64,000 bases of DNA from Symsagittifera roscoffensis (GCF_963678635.1 NC_087067.1:24251547-24315546), one strand, 5' to 3'. Numbered from the stretch's first letter, positions 12,100 to 24,295 are shown. Notes: generated by a model not told the origin, from the letters alone. Translations and numbers: made by a program.

Positions 12100-12410
12100 C
12101 GGGTTTGAACAACTTTTAAACCTGTAAAAGAATATAATTGAGTTAATTCGCGTGATGCGTATTCTTTCGGGTAGTAAGGTAATAGATTGTTACGATGTTG
12201 AACAATTTCTTTTTTGGTTGAATCTGTGAGTTTATATGTTACGTCAGTGGGTTTGGCGATTATTTGGTATGGTCTTTTTCGAAGGGGTTGAATTTTTTAG
12301 AGATTCCTTTTTGCGTATTAAAGTTAGGTATTAAGACAAATGTTCCAGGTTTTAAATCTGTGGCTGGTGTAAAGCGTGAATTAATTTGGTCGTTAATGTT
12401 TTGCCTTTGG
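12100..12410 (-). pseudogene. LTR element 1, integrase C-terminal remnant
   Basis: Minus-strand frames here read like the C-terminal domain that follows the catalytic core in Ty3/gypsy integrases, including a PYQII stretch and a following basic His-Arg-Asn run. A frame change splits it near 12.28 kb. The HHCC finger and the D,D35E core that should come before it are absent: the frame passes from a linker downstream of RNase H straight into this tail at about 12.41-12.43 kb. Confidence 0.55.
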
Positions 12411-13005
12411 AAGACAGGGAATTTTAGAATCATTTAATTGATTTTCTAAAAGATCTGTATTTTCATTAATTGTTGTGTTATTGAATTTTCGGAAATATCG
12501 GAGGAGTCTTTTATTTCCTAAAGTTGTGGTATCTGCTTTTACGGGCTTAGTTTTGTATCTGTGCCATGATTTTAGTTGTCTAATTACTGGGTCGAGATTT
12601 TGATATTGTTTTAAAAGTTCAAGTGTAATTTTATCTGTTGGAGGGAGACAAATATCGTCAATTTCTAGTTTTGATAGGGGAATTGTGTCAAGTGGGTCAT
12701 GGAGGTCAAAAACTTGATTTATTGTGTATTTTGAATCAATTGTTTGTGATCCTGATAAATTTATTTTATCGGTTAAATTTTTTTTTTCAATTAATGGAAA
12801 AAGGTCTTTTTTATGCGAGTGTTGTTTTATTCTCTTTTGTTGATTATTATTTTTTATCCATTCTGAGTAGGAATTGATTTAAAAGTGGATGTGCCTAGTA
12901 AATCAACTTCGTAGTGAATATTTTGGCAATCTAAGTAGAGTGGAAAATGTTGTAGATTATTTATCTGTGATTGATAAATGTCAGTTTTTACTGCTTTTTT
13001 GCATT

Positions 13006-13957
13006 CTAGTCGGGTTGATGTTTCATCTTTTGCGAGATAAAAATAATATTTTGTGGTATTTCAACTGTAGTTTTTCGTGTAAATAATTCGAGTGGCTTAT
13101 TTCGACTTAATGTATCTGGTAACGCAAGGTTTTTTCCAGCTGTCCAAACTATATGTAAGTTTGGAAATTTCATTAGAATTAATTGAAATCTATAAACTCT
13201 GTGATTTGGATTTGATTTTTGTGTAAAGAGAAATATAATTGGTTTGTGATCTGTGAATAGAACTGTTGGGTGTTTTGATCCAAGTATCAGAAATTCATGT
13301 TCTGTGAGTGTATAAATTATAGCTGTACACTCTCTCATTAGAGTTGAGAGTCAGAGCTCTGCTTGTGTGAATAATCGTGAACTTGCAGATATAAGATTCA
13401 TTTTACTTGTTCCACTATGTGATTGTAGCAATGCTGCGCCGATGCCAAAGTTTGAAGCATCGCACATTGCATAGAATGGTAGATTTGGATCTGGAATTGT
13501 GTTTGAAATTTGTTCTGTTAGAAAGCTTTTTAATTTCTTCAAATCGTGTTTGATGTTCAGTGGTCCATTCAAAATTATTTTGTTGTCTGAGGATGTTATA
13601 GAACGGTCTTGAGTATAATTGCATTTTGTAAACATATTTACTTAAGAAATTTAACATTCCAAGAAATTCCTGGTATTTTATTTTATTTTTAGGTGGCTGA
13701 AGTTTTTGAATTGCATCAATGCGTGATTTTAATGGAGTGATAGTTTCTCGTTCTAACTTATGTCCTAAAAATTTAACGCGTGTTAGAAAGAAGTGTGATT
13801 TATCGGGAGCTGCCTTCAGATTTTCGTTCTGAAGTATTTTGTGATACTGTTCTAAGACTGTAAACATTTCTTCTTTAGTTTGTGATTGCATGAAAATATC
13901 ATCTAAGTATGTGATTGCATTTTTCTTGAGTATTTGTGGTCTAAAAATTTTACTCAT
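13006..13957 (-). pseudogene. LTR element 1, RT palm end and RNase H (broken)
   Basis: The frame 13415-13957 carries the RT active-site box YLDD (residues 17-20, about 13898-13909) and the thumb/connection region. 13351-13635 carries the RNase H start CDASNFGIG. 13006-13338 carries FTDHKPI and the closing DTLSRN. These are the standard blocks of Ty3/gypsy RT-RNase H in correct order, but they lie in different frames with a stop between them. The domain is therefore recognisable and inactive as sequenced. Confidence 0.8.
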
Positions 13958-14130
13958 AAAAGCTGAAAAAGCTGCTGGTCCTATGGATACTCCATAGAAT
14001 AAGCGATTAAATTCATATTATTGATTTCCAATAAAAAATTGTGTTAAACGTCGTGATTGTTCATCTAGTGGCATTTGATTATAAGCACTGTTCATATCTG
14101 CGGTTGTGAAATATTTACCATTTATCTTTG

Positions 14131-14988
14131 TTAAAATAACTTGTTAATAGGCCAATAGGGTTCAATAGGCCAATTGCATTTTGATTCGTTAATTAGTGAA
14201 TTGAGGTATCTAGCGTCTAAAACTATTTTTAGTGATTCACCTTTTGCTAGAATGATAACAGGGTTGATGAAGGTTTTACCTTTTGGTTGTTCTTCCTTAT
14301 TTACTGGTGAGATAATTTCGTATAGTTCTAAAATGTCAAGTAATCTGTTTACCTTATCGTGTAAGTGAATCGGTACTTTACTTGCTCTTTGTTTTTTGAA
14401 AACTGCGTCAGGAGTTAACGGAAAGTGTAATGATGAACTAATTTTTCCAAAGTCAAATTTTGATGTTGCATAGACTGTTGAATATTTTAACAGTTGTTTT
14501 GCTAATTTATCAAATTCAACTTGTGTAATTTGTGAGTGTTCAAAATTAAACATTGTTAAAAAATTTTGTTGCTCTTTTGTGTAATTTGTTATATTGAATG
14601 TTGGTTTAAAATATGGTGTTTTTGTGAAATAATCTGTGTTTCTTTTTTCATTACTTATTATAGTATTTATGGATAATTCTTCATCAAGAATTGTTGATTG
14701 ACAAATATCTAATAATTGGAGTATATTATTAACGCGGTAGGCTACTTCATTTATAGGTGAAATTGTAGCATTTGTTTCACAATATCCTAAAAGTCCTAAA
14801 GGTAATGTTACTTGATATGGTGTATTGTTATACACGTGAAATGAAATGATGTCGGAATTCGTATTTTTCCAGGATTTTATGGATGAGATTGTAATTTTGA
14901 AAAATTTGTGGATAGGTTTAAATTCGAGGTCTGACATGAAAAGTTGTTGTTTATTTTGATTTTTGTTATACTGGTGATTATGTTTCAC
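14131..14988 (-). pseudogene. LTR element 1, N-terminal RT region
   Basis: A 285-codon frame. Its last third has the RT fingers motif (VILAKGESLKIVLDARYLN), matching the LDAR/LNxxT-type box of Ty3/gypsy polymerases. The first part is the linker from protease. The frame ends at a stop near 14.13 kb before the palm, so the polymerase is split. Confidence 0.75.
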
Positions 14989-15269
14989 TGAGAAAGTATA
15001 TATATATTTCCTGATAATGGTTTCAGGTGTTTCCGTTGTTGATTGTAAATGGGATAAAATTTTGAAAAAAGTGGTGGTTGTTTGTTTAATCTTTGGAAGA
15101 ATGTTAGGGCTGTATTTTTTGTTTTTATGTATTTATCTTTGATAAGGATCTTATTATTTAAGATGTTGATTGTTGGTATATATTCAGATATAAATGGTAT
15201 GCCAATGATATTGTGTTTAATATCAGTAATATGAAATATTTAATTAAATGGTTTGTTCAAAATTTTGTT

Positions 15270-16271
15270 TCAATCCATTGTTCTTGTGGGAAGAAGGAAT
15301 AATTGGATTTTTCCATTATTTACTAATGTGGATCCTTGTGCTGTTGCTAATTTACTAGAGGTTTCAAGAGGTGTTAAATTTGGATGGAATGTTTTGATTT
15401 CATTCCATGTGGGAATATTAATTATATTTGATTCTGCTCCTGAGTCAATTAAAAAATCATTTTCAAGATCTGGTGGTTGAAATTCTTTGTTTCTTGGGCT
15501 CTCTAAGAGAAGTGGAATTGTCCAAATTTTTTCTCTTGGTTGTTCTTTTTGTATATTTTGATAAATATGTTTTCTGTTTGAGCATTGTGTTTCATCTTTT
15601 TTATCGGGTTTAATTACCGTGTTAATTTCGTTTACTTTTTGTGTAGTTTGTGTATAATTAATGGGTCCAATATAGTAATTGTGAAGGAGTTCCAATTGAT
15701 TTTCATATATATGTGAAGTAAAAGGTTGTTTATATATGATAGGTTCATACTCGTTTTCGACTATTATCATATTTACAGAGATGGTATTATCTGTATCACT
15801 TTCAGTATCTGTTGATTCACAATTTATATGATTTAGTTGTAATTCGTTACTTCCTGAGTCATCAATTCCTGGGGGGTCTGAAGTTGTTTCTTCATTTGTC
15901 TGCACTTGATTAATGTGTCTTTGTTGTTTTGGTGTGCCACTTCTGTATCGATGTTTAGAATCGGGATTACGGTTATTATTCCTATGTGGTGACTGGGAAT
16001 AAATTCTGTATCGGTTATTGTAACTTGAGTTTCGATTTTGTGAATTATTTTGTGATCTGTTGATAGTTACCATTTGATCTGTGATAATTTGATCTATTAT
16101 ATGAATTATTCCTTGATCTATTGTTTGGATAATTCTGATTTCGATTATTTCAATAACTTCTATTTCTATTGTGTGAATAGTTTCGATTTCTGTTATATGA
16201 TGAGTTTCGTGATCGATTATTGGAATAGTGTCTATTCCTTGGATTTGAATGGGAACTGGATCCAGAAACAA
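15270..16271 (-). pseudogene. LTR element 1, aspartic protease region
   Basis: The catalytic loop DFLIDSGAES near residue 275 of this 333-codon frame is the D-S/T-G signature of retropepsins. The first ~60 residues read as Ile/Thr/Glu repeats, which are probably the wrong register. Another frame over 16.0-16.4 kb gives an Asn/Arg/Ser-rich stretch that better fits a nucleocapsid tail, so a frameshift near 16.05 kb is likely. It lies between the zinc-knuckle ORF and RT as expected. Confidence 0.7.
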
Positions 16272-16427
16272 ATTCTGTTGTGTTTGAATTCGATCGCTAA
16301 TAGTTATTTTGGTTGTTTTGGCTATTTGATCGGTTATATCTATTTTGTGAGAAATTTCGTGTATTTCCTCGTTCGGGTGATCTACCTCTATAACTTGAGT
16401 TATATGGTGATTGATTTCTTGAGTAAT

Positions 16428-16988
16428 TTAAGTTGCTTGGAAGTGGTTTTCCTGAACTGTTATTTTACGATATATGTTTTTGTTTTGTAGATTTTGGTCT
16501 TTTCCCATGTATTGATAGAATGATTTATTTGGTTCTTTGTGCTTTTGAGGTTTATTTTGATTGTTCTGTTGTTTTTGTCTACATTCAGAAAAACTGTGTC
16601 CGTATCGTCGGCAATAATTACACCATTTTTTGAAAGATGGTTTGCCTTTAAAGTTTTGATGTTTTTCGTAGATATTTAGTATTTCAGTGACTTTTTCAAT
16701 CAGGTCTGTGTCTGATTCTTGTATACTATTTATATGTGTAGTATTTGTTTCAATCCGATTGACATATTGTAGTTTTAAATTTTCTGTTTCTTCGAGTTTC
16801 ATTGTGATTTCTGCTTGTTCTAGTTTATCTACTAATTTTCGAAAATCTAAATCTGGTTCTCGAATTGAGGAAGGATGAGATGCTCTCTTTTTTATAGCTA
16901 TTTTCCTTAATTGAGGTGTTAAGGTCATCATTAAAATTTCTGTCATTTTTGTTTTTTTGTAGTCATGTGTATTTAAATGAATATGCAT
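16428..16988 (-). pseudogene. LTR element 1, Gag capsid end and zinc knuckle
   Basis: The frame contains a CCHC knuckle: C123, C126, H131, C136 (CNYCRRYGHSFSEC), the CX2CX4HX4C RNA-binding motif of Gag nucleocapsid. The preceding 100 residues are helical and charged, like the C-terminal capsid domain. The frame is continued upstream, in other registers, by 17.0-17.2 kb. Confidence 0.8.
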
Positions 16989-17214
16989 TTCGAACTGGTG
17001 TTTTGATTCGTACTGCTACTTGTTTAATTGTTTCATTTGGTAATCTGCGTATTTCGTTGCATAAAATTCTTTGATGTTGTTTGTTTCTTTCAGAATCAAA
17101 CATTTTTGAAAATTCTTGTGTGAATCTTTTCCAATCTGACTTTATTTCTAAGGGTAATACTGAAAACCATTTTTGAGCTGCGCCATCTATTGTTGTTTGT
17201 ATTAACGCTGTGCG

Positions 17215-18024
17215 TCAATGTATCCAATTTTGATGTAGTGGCGTATTATTTTGTTCGGGTCCTGTTACTGCATTTAGATAATCTTCTACAGAATATTCAG
17301 GGTCTGTTCCTGTGAATACCATTAATGGTTTATTCGATGTTTTTGATGATTCACCCATGAGGTATGGATTCATAGTCATCTGTAGTGATTCTGGGGCGTT
17401 TGGCATTTGCGAAAAATTTGAAAGTTGATTTTTTGTTATTTCGTGTTGCTGAAGGTAATATGGAAGCGGTATTTCTTTTTGCATTTGAGTTGGTTGATAA
17501 GAATGCATTGACATTGGATTTTGTGGTTGTATTGATTGGAAATAATGTGTGTTAAATGGGTTTTGTATATGCATTTGTTGTGGATTTTGTATATCTGTTG
17601 GATTTTGTGGGTAAATTTTCATATTTTGAGATGGTTGAGATTGTCGCGGTCTCTGTGTGCAATATTCTGTAGTATATGGTGCAAAAATATCTGGTTGATG
17701 ATAATCATCGTCATCAGATAATAAATAGTTTGTGTTATATGGCGTATGTTGTTTATTTTTATTCTGTTGAAAAAATGGGTAATTTTCACTATAATCCTGT
17801 GTAGGTTGTGGATTATCTAGAAAAATTACTGAATTGGTCGTTGTTTTTGGAAGATTCCAATAATGGGAACATACGTGATTTAAATTTTGTGTATTTTTTT
17901 GGGGAGTTTGATTTGTTTTTGGTTGGTGAGCATAATTAAAATTGTGTTCTGCAAAAGTGTTTCTTGTGAACATTTTTCGTGTATTTGACGGTATTGTCAT
18001 TGGTCTATACGTTTGATAGTCCAT
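17215..18024 (-). pseudogene. LTR element 1, Gag N-terminal extension and capsid start
   Basis: A 269-codon frame. The first 200 residues are Gln/Asn/Pro/Tyr-rich and repetitive. From about residue 232 the sequence VFTGTDPEYSVEDYL matches the start of the capsid-like retrotransposon Gag domain in Ty3/gypsy elements. A frame change follows at 17.21 kb. The low-complexity leader is much longer than usual for the group. Confidence 0.7.
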
Positions 18025-18710
18025 ATGTGAATATTTTGGAGCAACCGAAGGTTTAACGGTTGATTGTAAGGTTGCCTGTGTTAGTGATGTATTTGTATTT
18101 CTTGGTGTTGTCAGATTGGGGTGTATTGGTGAAATACTTTGTTGTGTAGTTGTTGCTGTTGTTTGGACGATTTCTCCATTTATGAAGTGTGATGGTGTTT
18201 GAATATCTTGTTGTGTAAGATTTCTGGTTCCATTGAGATTTTCGTTATGTATGACTGTTGAATGTAAGCTGTTATTTTGTGGATCTGGTAAAAATGTATT
18301 ATAATTTAATGTTGTTGCGTCAATGGTTAATGGTATTACTTTTACATAATCTCTGTTGAAAGATATTGTACTTATTGCTTCACTCGAGATATCTTGTGGA
18401 ATAATTAGAAATGCTGGATTAGACCTTTCAGGGTCCCAAACGTAATCTGATTGTTCTGAAAGGACAGTGTCACCATTGGTATTTTGAGGTCTGAAATTTT
18501 TTCTTGCTTGTGAAACTAAATCTAAATTGTGGGTGAAATAATCTATTATAAACCATGCTAAAATTTTTTGTTAATCATGTTTAGTGTTTTTTGAAACATC
18601 ATTTTTGGTAAAATTTTTGCGGATTATATGTAAAAATGTTGAAAATACTGTGATTTCATTTCGCACTTTTGTATGTTTGGATGTTTCAGTTGAAGATGTA
18701 CTTTGAACTT

Positions 18711-19566
18711 CTATTTTTCTAATATAGATATATAACTATATATTATTGCAAAAACTTCGTTAGTGTATATGGAGTTTGCTCTTTGTGAATTATGATATAG
18801 TATGCTTCTGATATAATCTATGATTACTTTTGAAAACTCTAATTCAATATCGTCTGTTTGAATTACATATTTACGATGGGCTGTATTTGGTGTGCTGAAT
18901 TCTATGGTGTAGATTCCGTATTGTTGTGTTAGATTACATATGTCTTTCAAATAATATTCAATTTTTTGTCTTTTGATTTTTACATCCGGAAATTCTGCTT
19001 TGCATGGACTGATTCCTGGTTTAAACAAATTTACAAGTAAGTTCTTACAAAATCGTGTTTGTCCTCTATCATCGAGTGAATCTATAAGAAAGGGAAAAAC
19101 TGCTTCATCATCTGGACTTTCGTCACATTGAGTTTGATGACTGTTAATATATAACTATCAATGTGTCTAATTGGTTGATTCCAATTATACAGGTGTACTG
19201 GTTTGTGCTTATATTGCTTTTTTATTCTTCTTTTTCCTCTTTTTGATGAATTTGAAGTTGTTTCTTAGTCGGAAAAATAAAATTGATCATGAATGGGGCA
19301 TTTTTTTTTATTGATTTTTTAAATTTGTATAGTTCATCTAAACTGTTGGCTTCTGATTCAGAAAATGCGTTTCTTTTTTTCGAAAAACTTTTTCGTGTGA
19401 TTTGTCTTTGATTGTTTATAATTTTTCTTTTTATTGTTTGTCGTTTTGTTCGAATGTATTCAACTGTTTGTGTATATGGAGTGATTACAAGGTCGTATTT
19501 TTGGTTATCTTTTTCACAGTTGTGTAAAACGATTGTTTGTTTATTTCCTAAGTTTTTGAATGGCAT
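18711..19566 (-). pseudogene. LTR element 1, first Gag-region ORFs
   Basis: Two frames, 19222-19566 (MPFKNLGNKQ..., very basic) and 18711-19028, in different registers, continued by interrupted frames down to 18.0 kb. With the Gag frames below they suggest a Gag of around 1,000 residues with a large basic and Gln/Asn-rich N-terminal part. No motif beyond basic composition is recognised. The start at 19566 is the first Met after an approximately 970-nt leader. Confidence 0.45.
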
Positions 19567-20540
19567 AAGGTTTAGGATGAGGGATGCAAGAAGTTGTTAG
19601 TGATTTTTATTTTCCTAGACTGTTAGTCCTTACGATTTTTTGGTTAGCTTAACCTGGGTCTTTTATTCAGGGTTAGAGAGAAAAGTATATCGATTCCGGA
19701 GAATGATTTTTTACTTTCTCGTGGCTAGTCTTAAGTTAAGTTGTTAACTTACTTAATCTTACTTAGGGGTAGTGATTGGGTAGTTCAGGTATAATTAGAA
19801 CGCAAGTAGTTTGTTAGATATATTTTAAACTTACTAAGTCTAAGATCTATCCTGGGTCTGGTAAGAGGAGGGTTCAAGTGAAGGATGAATAACCGAAGTT
19901 CTTAACTGTCTAGCTTAATTTGAATGGTTAGTTTTATTTAAAAATTTCTCTTAGTCCTGGGTCTTTTGAAAATGTTGGATAGTGAATCGACGTTTGAGGT
20001 CGTTAGACACTTGCTAAGTGGGTGGAGAGAACAAAATTGTCCTTTTTGATCCAAGGATAGGCCTTAATTATCAGTTTTTTTTTTAAATTAATGAGATCGA
20101 AAATTTATAAAGATCCAAGGATAAGCCTTGACGATCTAATTAAAAATTAAGTGAATTTTAGTTTAAATTGGTTTATATTTATTTGATAAAAAGATTTAGT
20201 TTTTAAATGATGTTAGTGAGCTTATGATTGCTGTTATGTTTAGGTTATGAAGCTGGAACAACAAGATGGTTTATTATTACTAACTATTTATTGTCATGCT
20301 ACTAATTTTGATTTTTATTTCAATAAATATTTTTCAAATTCCGTCCGAGATCTTCTTCCAATACCGGGTAGTTCTAGTATTGTGCGGAATATCGGCTCTG
20401 ATCTATGGAGTTGTAGAGACATTTCAATTAAGTTATTATCGTGTAACATTTTGAAAATGTTTTGTCTAATTTCTAATCTATATTTGGTCAATTCTAAGCT
20501 ATTAAGGTCTTATTCGAGACTTATGGTAGCACCAGATGAA
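19567..20540 (-). other. LTR element 1, 5' leader with short repeated motifs and possible primer-binding site
   Basis: Non-coding leader between the 5' LTR and gag. CCTGGGTCT occurs three times (about 19648, 19851 and 19957), and GATCCAAGGATA twice (about 20049 and 20113). Six bases inside the LTR edge the sense strand reads TGGTGCTACC (20525-20534), a TGG-led stretch that could pair with a tRNA 3' end. The tRNA is not identified. The + strand ORF covering part of this region and the LTR is a coincidence. Confidence 0.45.
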
Positions 20541-20889
20541 TTAGGACCGACGTGGTTAACTCATAGAGTAATTTTGGATAGGGTACACCGTCTGCTCGTC
20601 ACGCTATCTTATTTTCGGCCGGATAGATTCGTGCAACTTCTTAGTCTAATACCGATCCTAATCTTACTCTTATATCTACTAGTCTCAGGGTGTTTAACTA
20701 GTCTCTGCTAGGCTCAATAGATCTAGGGTATACTGGTTTATTGCGGCTGCTGAAGTTCTCTTGGAGAGGCAACTAATTTCTAAGTTAAATTCAAATCTCT
20801 CTGGTGCTGAAATTACAAGTAATTTCAGCACTTACAAATAAGTGGGTTGTTAGTTAGATGGATTATGATTGGTTAATATTAAATATTTT
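20541..20889 (-). repeat. LTR element 1, 5' LTR (element sense)
   Basis: 349-bp partner of 4047-4395, same length, 11 differences. Confidence 0.85.
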
Positions 20890-23147
20890 ACAGTGGTAAA
20901 ATATCTAATTTATCCAATAATAAAATGTAGTTTAGATCAGGTTCCAATTTGTTGCAGTTTTGACCTTAAGTAGGAAATTGTCCATTTTTCGATCCCTATC
21001 TTGGTAACCATCCAGAGTAGTTATTAAGTGTCAGTTATTTTTTTGATATTTTTTTGAGTGAAAAACAGCAATTTTCGAAAAGATAATAAAAACAATTGAT
21101 TTACGCGCTGCATACTGGGTAAAGTTAGTCTAAAAGAAACAGAGGTGCAATTTTTTAAAGTCAAATTAGTGGGAGGGAGGGTAATGTGATCAATAAGCCT
21201 AATTGGTCTCCATTTTCAATGTGGACTGAATTGGTTCTGGGAGCGGCATATGTAGTTCTTCTTTGAAAGAAATTTACGGAAAATTTGTTTTCGGGTGTTC
21301 TTGAAAATGTCCATTTTTGTCGGATTTTTTTTCATACCACCTGAAAATTAAAGTTGTACAAAATTCAAAATTAAACCAAAAATTAACCTGTGATTTTTTC
21401 TATTAAGTTAGCGGACGTTTGGGTCACAATAATACAAATTGGGATAACCGACACTCAATATATTTGGTCCTCATAAAAACGCTAGCGGCAATTTAAAACA
21501 ATTCAAAATAAACTGAGGCAAGCATTTTTCTCCTACTGTTCCGACCTACGAAGTGGCTACTTTTGGGTAGATTTGAATGGAGCGTGTTGGGTAATTTTTC
21601 AAACAAAAAATCTGACAAAAAATTTGACGCCACACAAATATTTCAGAATGATTGTTTCGCCTGTGATCATTTGTCGTCAAGTTAATGCGGATTGAAAATT
21701 GTCAACTGGGCTAATTTGGGACAATTAGCATGCGTTATGGTTTGTTCTATTAAAGTCTGAGCGACTAATTAAGCGGCTCAGAAATTGTTCCAATTTGATG
21801 TAAGTCAATGTTTTTGGACCAATTAAAAAGTTGTTAGATACTTATTGCATACCTTCTACTATACATATCGCATAGTATGTTGGGGAATTTTTCAGACAAA
21901 TTTTTGAAAAAAAATATATTTAAGAAAAACCTGAAAAGAAGTTTAATTTTTTTGAAACTTTATTAGTGTTTAACTGCGTTTTAAAGATGAACTTCTGCTA
22001 GGATTTTGAGGGTAGTCGGAACATTCAGTCAGCTACTAGACGGAAAACAAATCATTTTGTACTTACATAGCGTTTGGGGAACAAAATTAAAAAAAAAACT
22101 ATAAAAATTGAAAAGAATCTCTCTTTTTTTGTTTCTTTTCAACTCTTTTTTAAAATCCAAAACTATTTCATCGATGCCAAAAGGAATTCGGAACAATCAG
22201 GCTTCTTCTTGATACTAACAAGTTTTTGTTTCGACAATGAAGAAAATGCGTGCTCGGGGTGTTTTTTTTTCCAGAACACGTTTAGACTTTTCAATGAGCC
22301 ATTTTTGACGGTGCTTTTGTATATTGTGAGAATCTTTTCCTGAGCTCAAGATTAAAAATTTTATTTTTTTTTGTAGTTGAAATGTTTTTTTTTTTTGCAA
22401 AAATTAAAAGGTTTGATGGATATTAGCGTGCAAGCGTTGATTTTCAATAAAATTGAAAAGGTCGTCATTTAAGAAGTGAAAAGTTCGTCAAGAAGTAGAA
22501 AAAAAACCCATTCAAGCAGCTGAAAAGGTCGTCAAACTCAAATTAAGAAAGATATTTTAATGGGATCATTATTTGTAAAGTTACGGGGGTTTAAAAGTCG
22601 CTAACTTGGTCAATTTGAGATAATTAACGAGCAATATAATGCGTTCATCTAACATGCGAAAGCAGCAAGGTAATGCGTTCCAAATTGGATTGAGGCCAGC
22701 AATTCAGATCTCCTAAGACAATAACAGTCTCTAGCCGGCCTTTTCTATCTTACAATGCATGAGGGGATGAAAAAATGAACAAAAAATTATTTTCTTTTTT
22801 TTTCGACTAATTCGGCAAGTATTCGACCAAAAAGTTCTGTTATTGACCTTAAAGTGCAGCTCTGATATACGAGCAGCTTTGCAGCTTTGTTTGCTTTCAT
22901 ATGCTGAATTAAACTTGAAAATATCAAAAAAGCCGCTAACTTATGGTACTGTGTAAATTCATCTGTGCTAATTGGTCTAATTACTTTCAGTTACCACTCA
23001 ACTTTTAACACTTAAAAATTGATATTATCAGCCTAAAACCAGTTAAAGGGCAGTCTTTTTATGAATTGGGACAAAAATATACAGTGAAACTTTTTTATGT
23101 TCTCATATATGGAAAATGCTTATCGTAGACTTTTTATTATGTGCCTG
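20890..23147. other. Intron 1 remainder: worn family A-like repeats
   Basis: No exon seen. Three stretches (about 21240-21520, 21560-22060 and 22070-22700) keep family A landmarks such as CCTGTGATCATTT, AATTTGGGACAATTA and GTCGGAACATTCAG, but are strongly diverged, so they look like old copies in tandem. Short ORFs are Phe/Lys-rich noise. Confidence 0.45.
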
Positions 23148-23820
23148 CCCGGGTTGACCAAAAGTCGGTATCTTAGAACTTTTCTTAAAAGAATCTTAAA
23201 ACAACTTATCTCTAAAAGTGTTGCAAGATAAGCACTTTTTCTGACAAGCAAGTAGTAAGATAGTGACTTTTACTACAAGAGAGTTGCTTTGTTTGCTTGT
23301 TTTTTTTTTCATTTTTTTCTTATAATTTGTTTAAAAGTTCTCCACTGACGCAGAGTACAGTGACTAAAACTCAGGTACCAAAAGACTCGTTTCGCATCGT
23401 GAGTTTACTGACAAGCCCACTAACTAAATGAAGTTATTTTTTTTGCTGAGAACAAAAAATTTTGTGGATACACACTCGAACCCCACAGACAACACGTCCG
23501 CAGCTATATGACATGATTCGTCAAAGTTGAATTTTTTTGTCTCCAAAATAATTCCAATCAACTAATTACAAATAATAAATTTCAATGAAAAAAAATTTCC
23601 TTCTGAATTTTTTGTTCGAAAGGCTTTCAATATAGCATCTACATGGAATTTTTTACATGCAAAAACATGGAAAAAAAATCAAAAATTTTCCAAAATTTGT
23701 AGGAAATTTCCGCTATCTTAGAATATTTCTTATAAGAAAGTTCTAAGAAAGCTGAAATTTTATAAAAATGTTATAAGAAATTGTAAAAAAGGGGAATTTT
23801 TGTAGGATGATCAACCCGGG
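23148..23820. mobile_element. Inverted-repeat MITE, family D copy D1
   Basis: Termini CCCGGGTTGACCA and TGATCAACCCGGG form a 13-bp inverted repeat with one mismatch. Subterminal sequences (ATCTTAGAACTTTTCTT and its counterpart near 23.72 kb) are also inverted. Non-coding, about 670 bp. A second, half-eroded member abuts an exon at 45.26 kb. No clear target duplication. It ends 130 bp before exon 2 of the host gene. Confidence 0.55.
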
Positions 23821-23950
23821 TGTTGTACTTGATTTTTCCGTACCTGTGATTTGACATGATAAACATTTTTCTCAGCTGGAAGTTGAATGATAAGCAATTT
23901 TGGGCAACCCGGATGGTGATTAGGGGTAAAAGAGCAATATATATTTTCAG

Positions 23951-24029
23951 GTGTCGACTGCTGGTGGTCTTTGAGCTTCATCATACCGCAGCCCCTCTCT
24001 GAAAGCGGCAGAAACTGCTCTATTCTCAA
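23951..24029 (+). CDS. Secreted-protein-like gene, exon 2
   Basis: Preceded by the acceptor ATATTTTCAG and followed by the donor GTTAGT. It starts with two bases that complete the Gly codon begun in exon 1 and ends with AA, completed by the A of exon 3 to Lys. It encodes a Trp/Cys/Ser-rich segment (VDCWWSLSFIIPQPLSES) with two cysteines. The open frame on the opposite strand is a shadow. The retained phase on both sides is the main support. Confidence 0.55.
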
Positions 24030-24295
24030 GTTAGTCCAAAAAATCTGTGTTTTCTAGTATTTAGGAACCATTCACAGTCTGTCTATACACCTTATAAGCC
24101 TCATTTAGATTCTGCAGGATTATCTTTCCTGCTATAAAACCTATTAATTTTTGACTGTACGTCATGAAAGGTTGTCGCTCACACAGCACAGTTTCATAGT
24201 ATAGATAAAATGATCACCAAAAAATATGTGAAATTTTTTGAAAAGTATGTTTCCAGAGTTTTTGGCCGCACGGGAAGATTTGTTTCACTTGTGTA

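Larger units (their letters stand above)
4047..20889 (-). mobile_element. LTR element 1: 16.8-kb Ty3/gypsy-type retrotransposon with env-like gene
   Basis: Two direct repeats of 349 bp (4047-4395 and 20541-20889) flank 16.1 kb that codes on the minus strand. In sense order it holds gag with a CCHC knuckle, protease (DSGA), RT (YLDD), RNase H (CDAS, TDHKP), an integrase C-terminal tail, an env-like gene and a further ORF. The order gag-PR-RT-RH-IN is that of Ty3/gypsy (Metaviridae). Every gene is interrupted by stops or frameshifts, and the integrase zinc finger and catalytic core are missing, so the copy is dead. The LTRs differ at 11 positions. I found no matching target duplication, and the LTR ends are not the usual TG..CA, so the exact edges may be off by a few bases. 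It lies in intron 1 of the gene above, in antisense. Confidence 0.85.

Noticed and set aside
20247-20711. 154-codon + strand frame
   Set aside because: It covers the leader and LTR of element 1 on the opposite strand; a coincidence of the LTR sequence.
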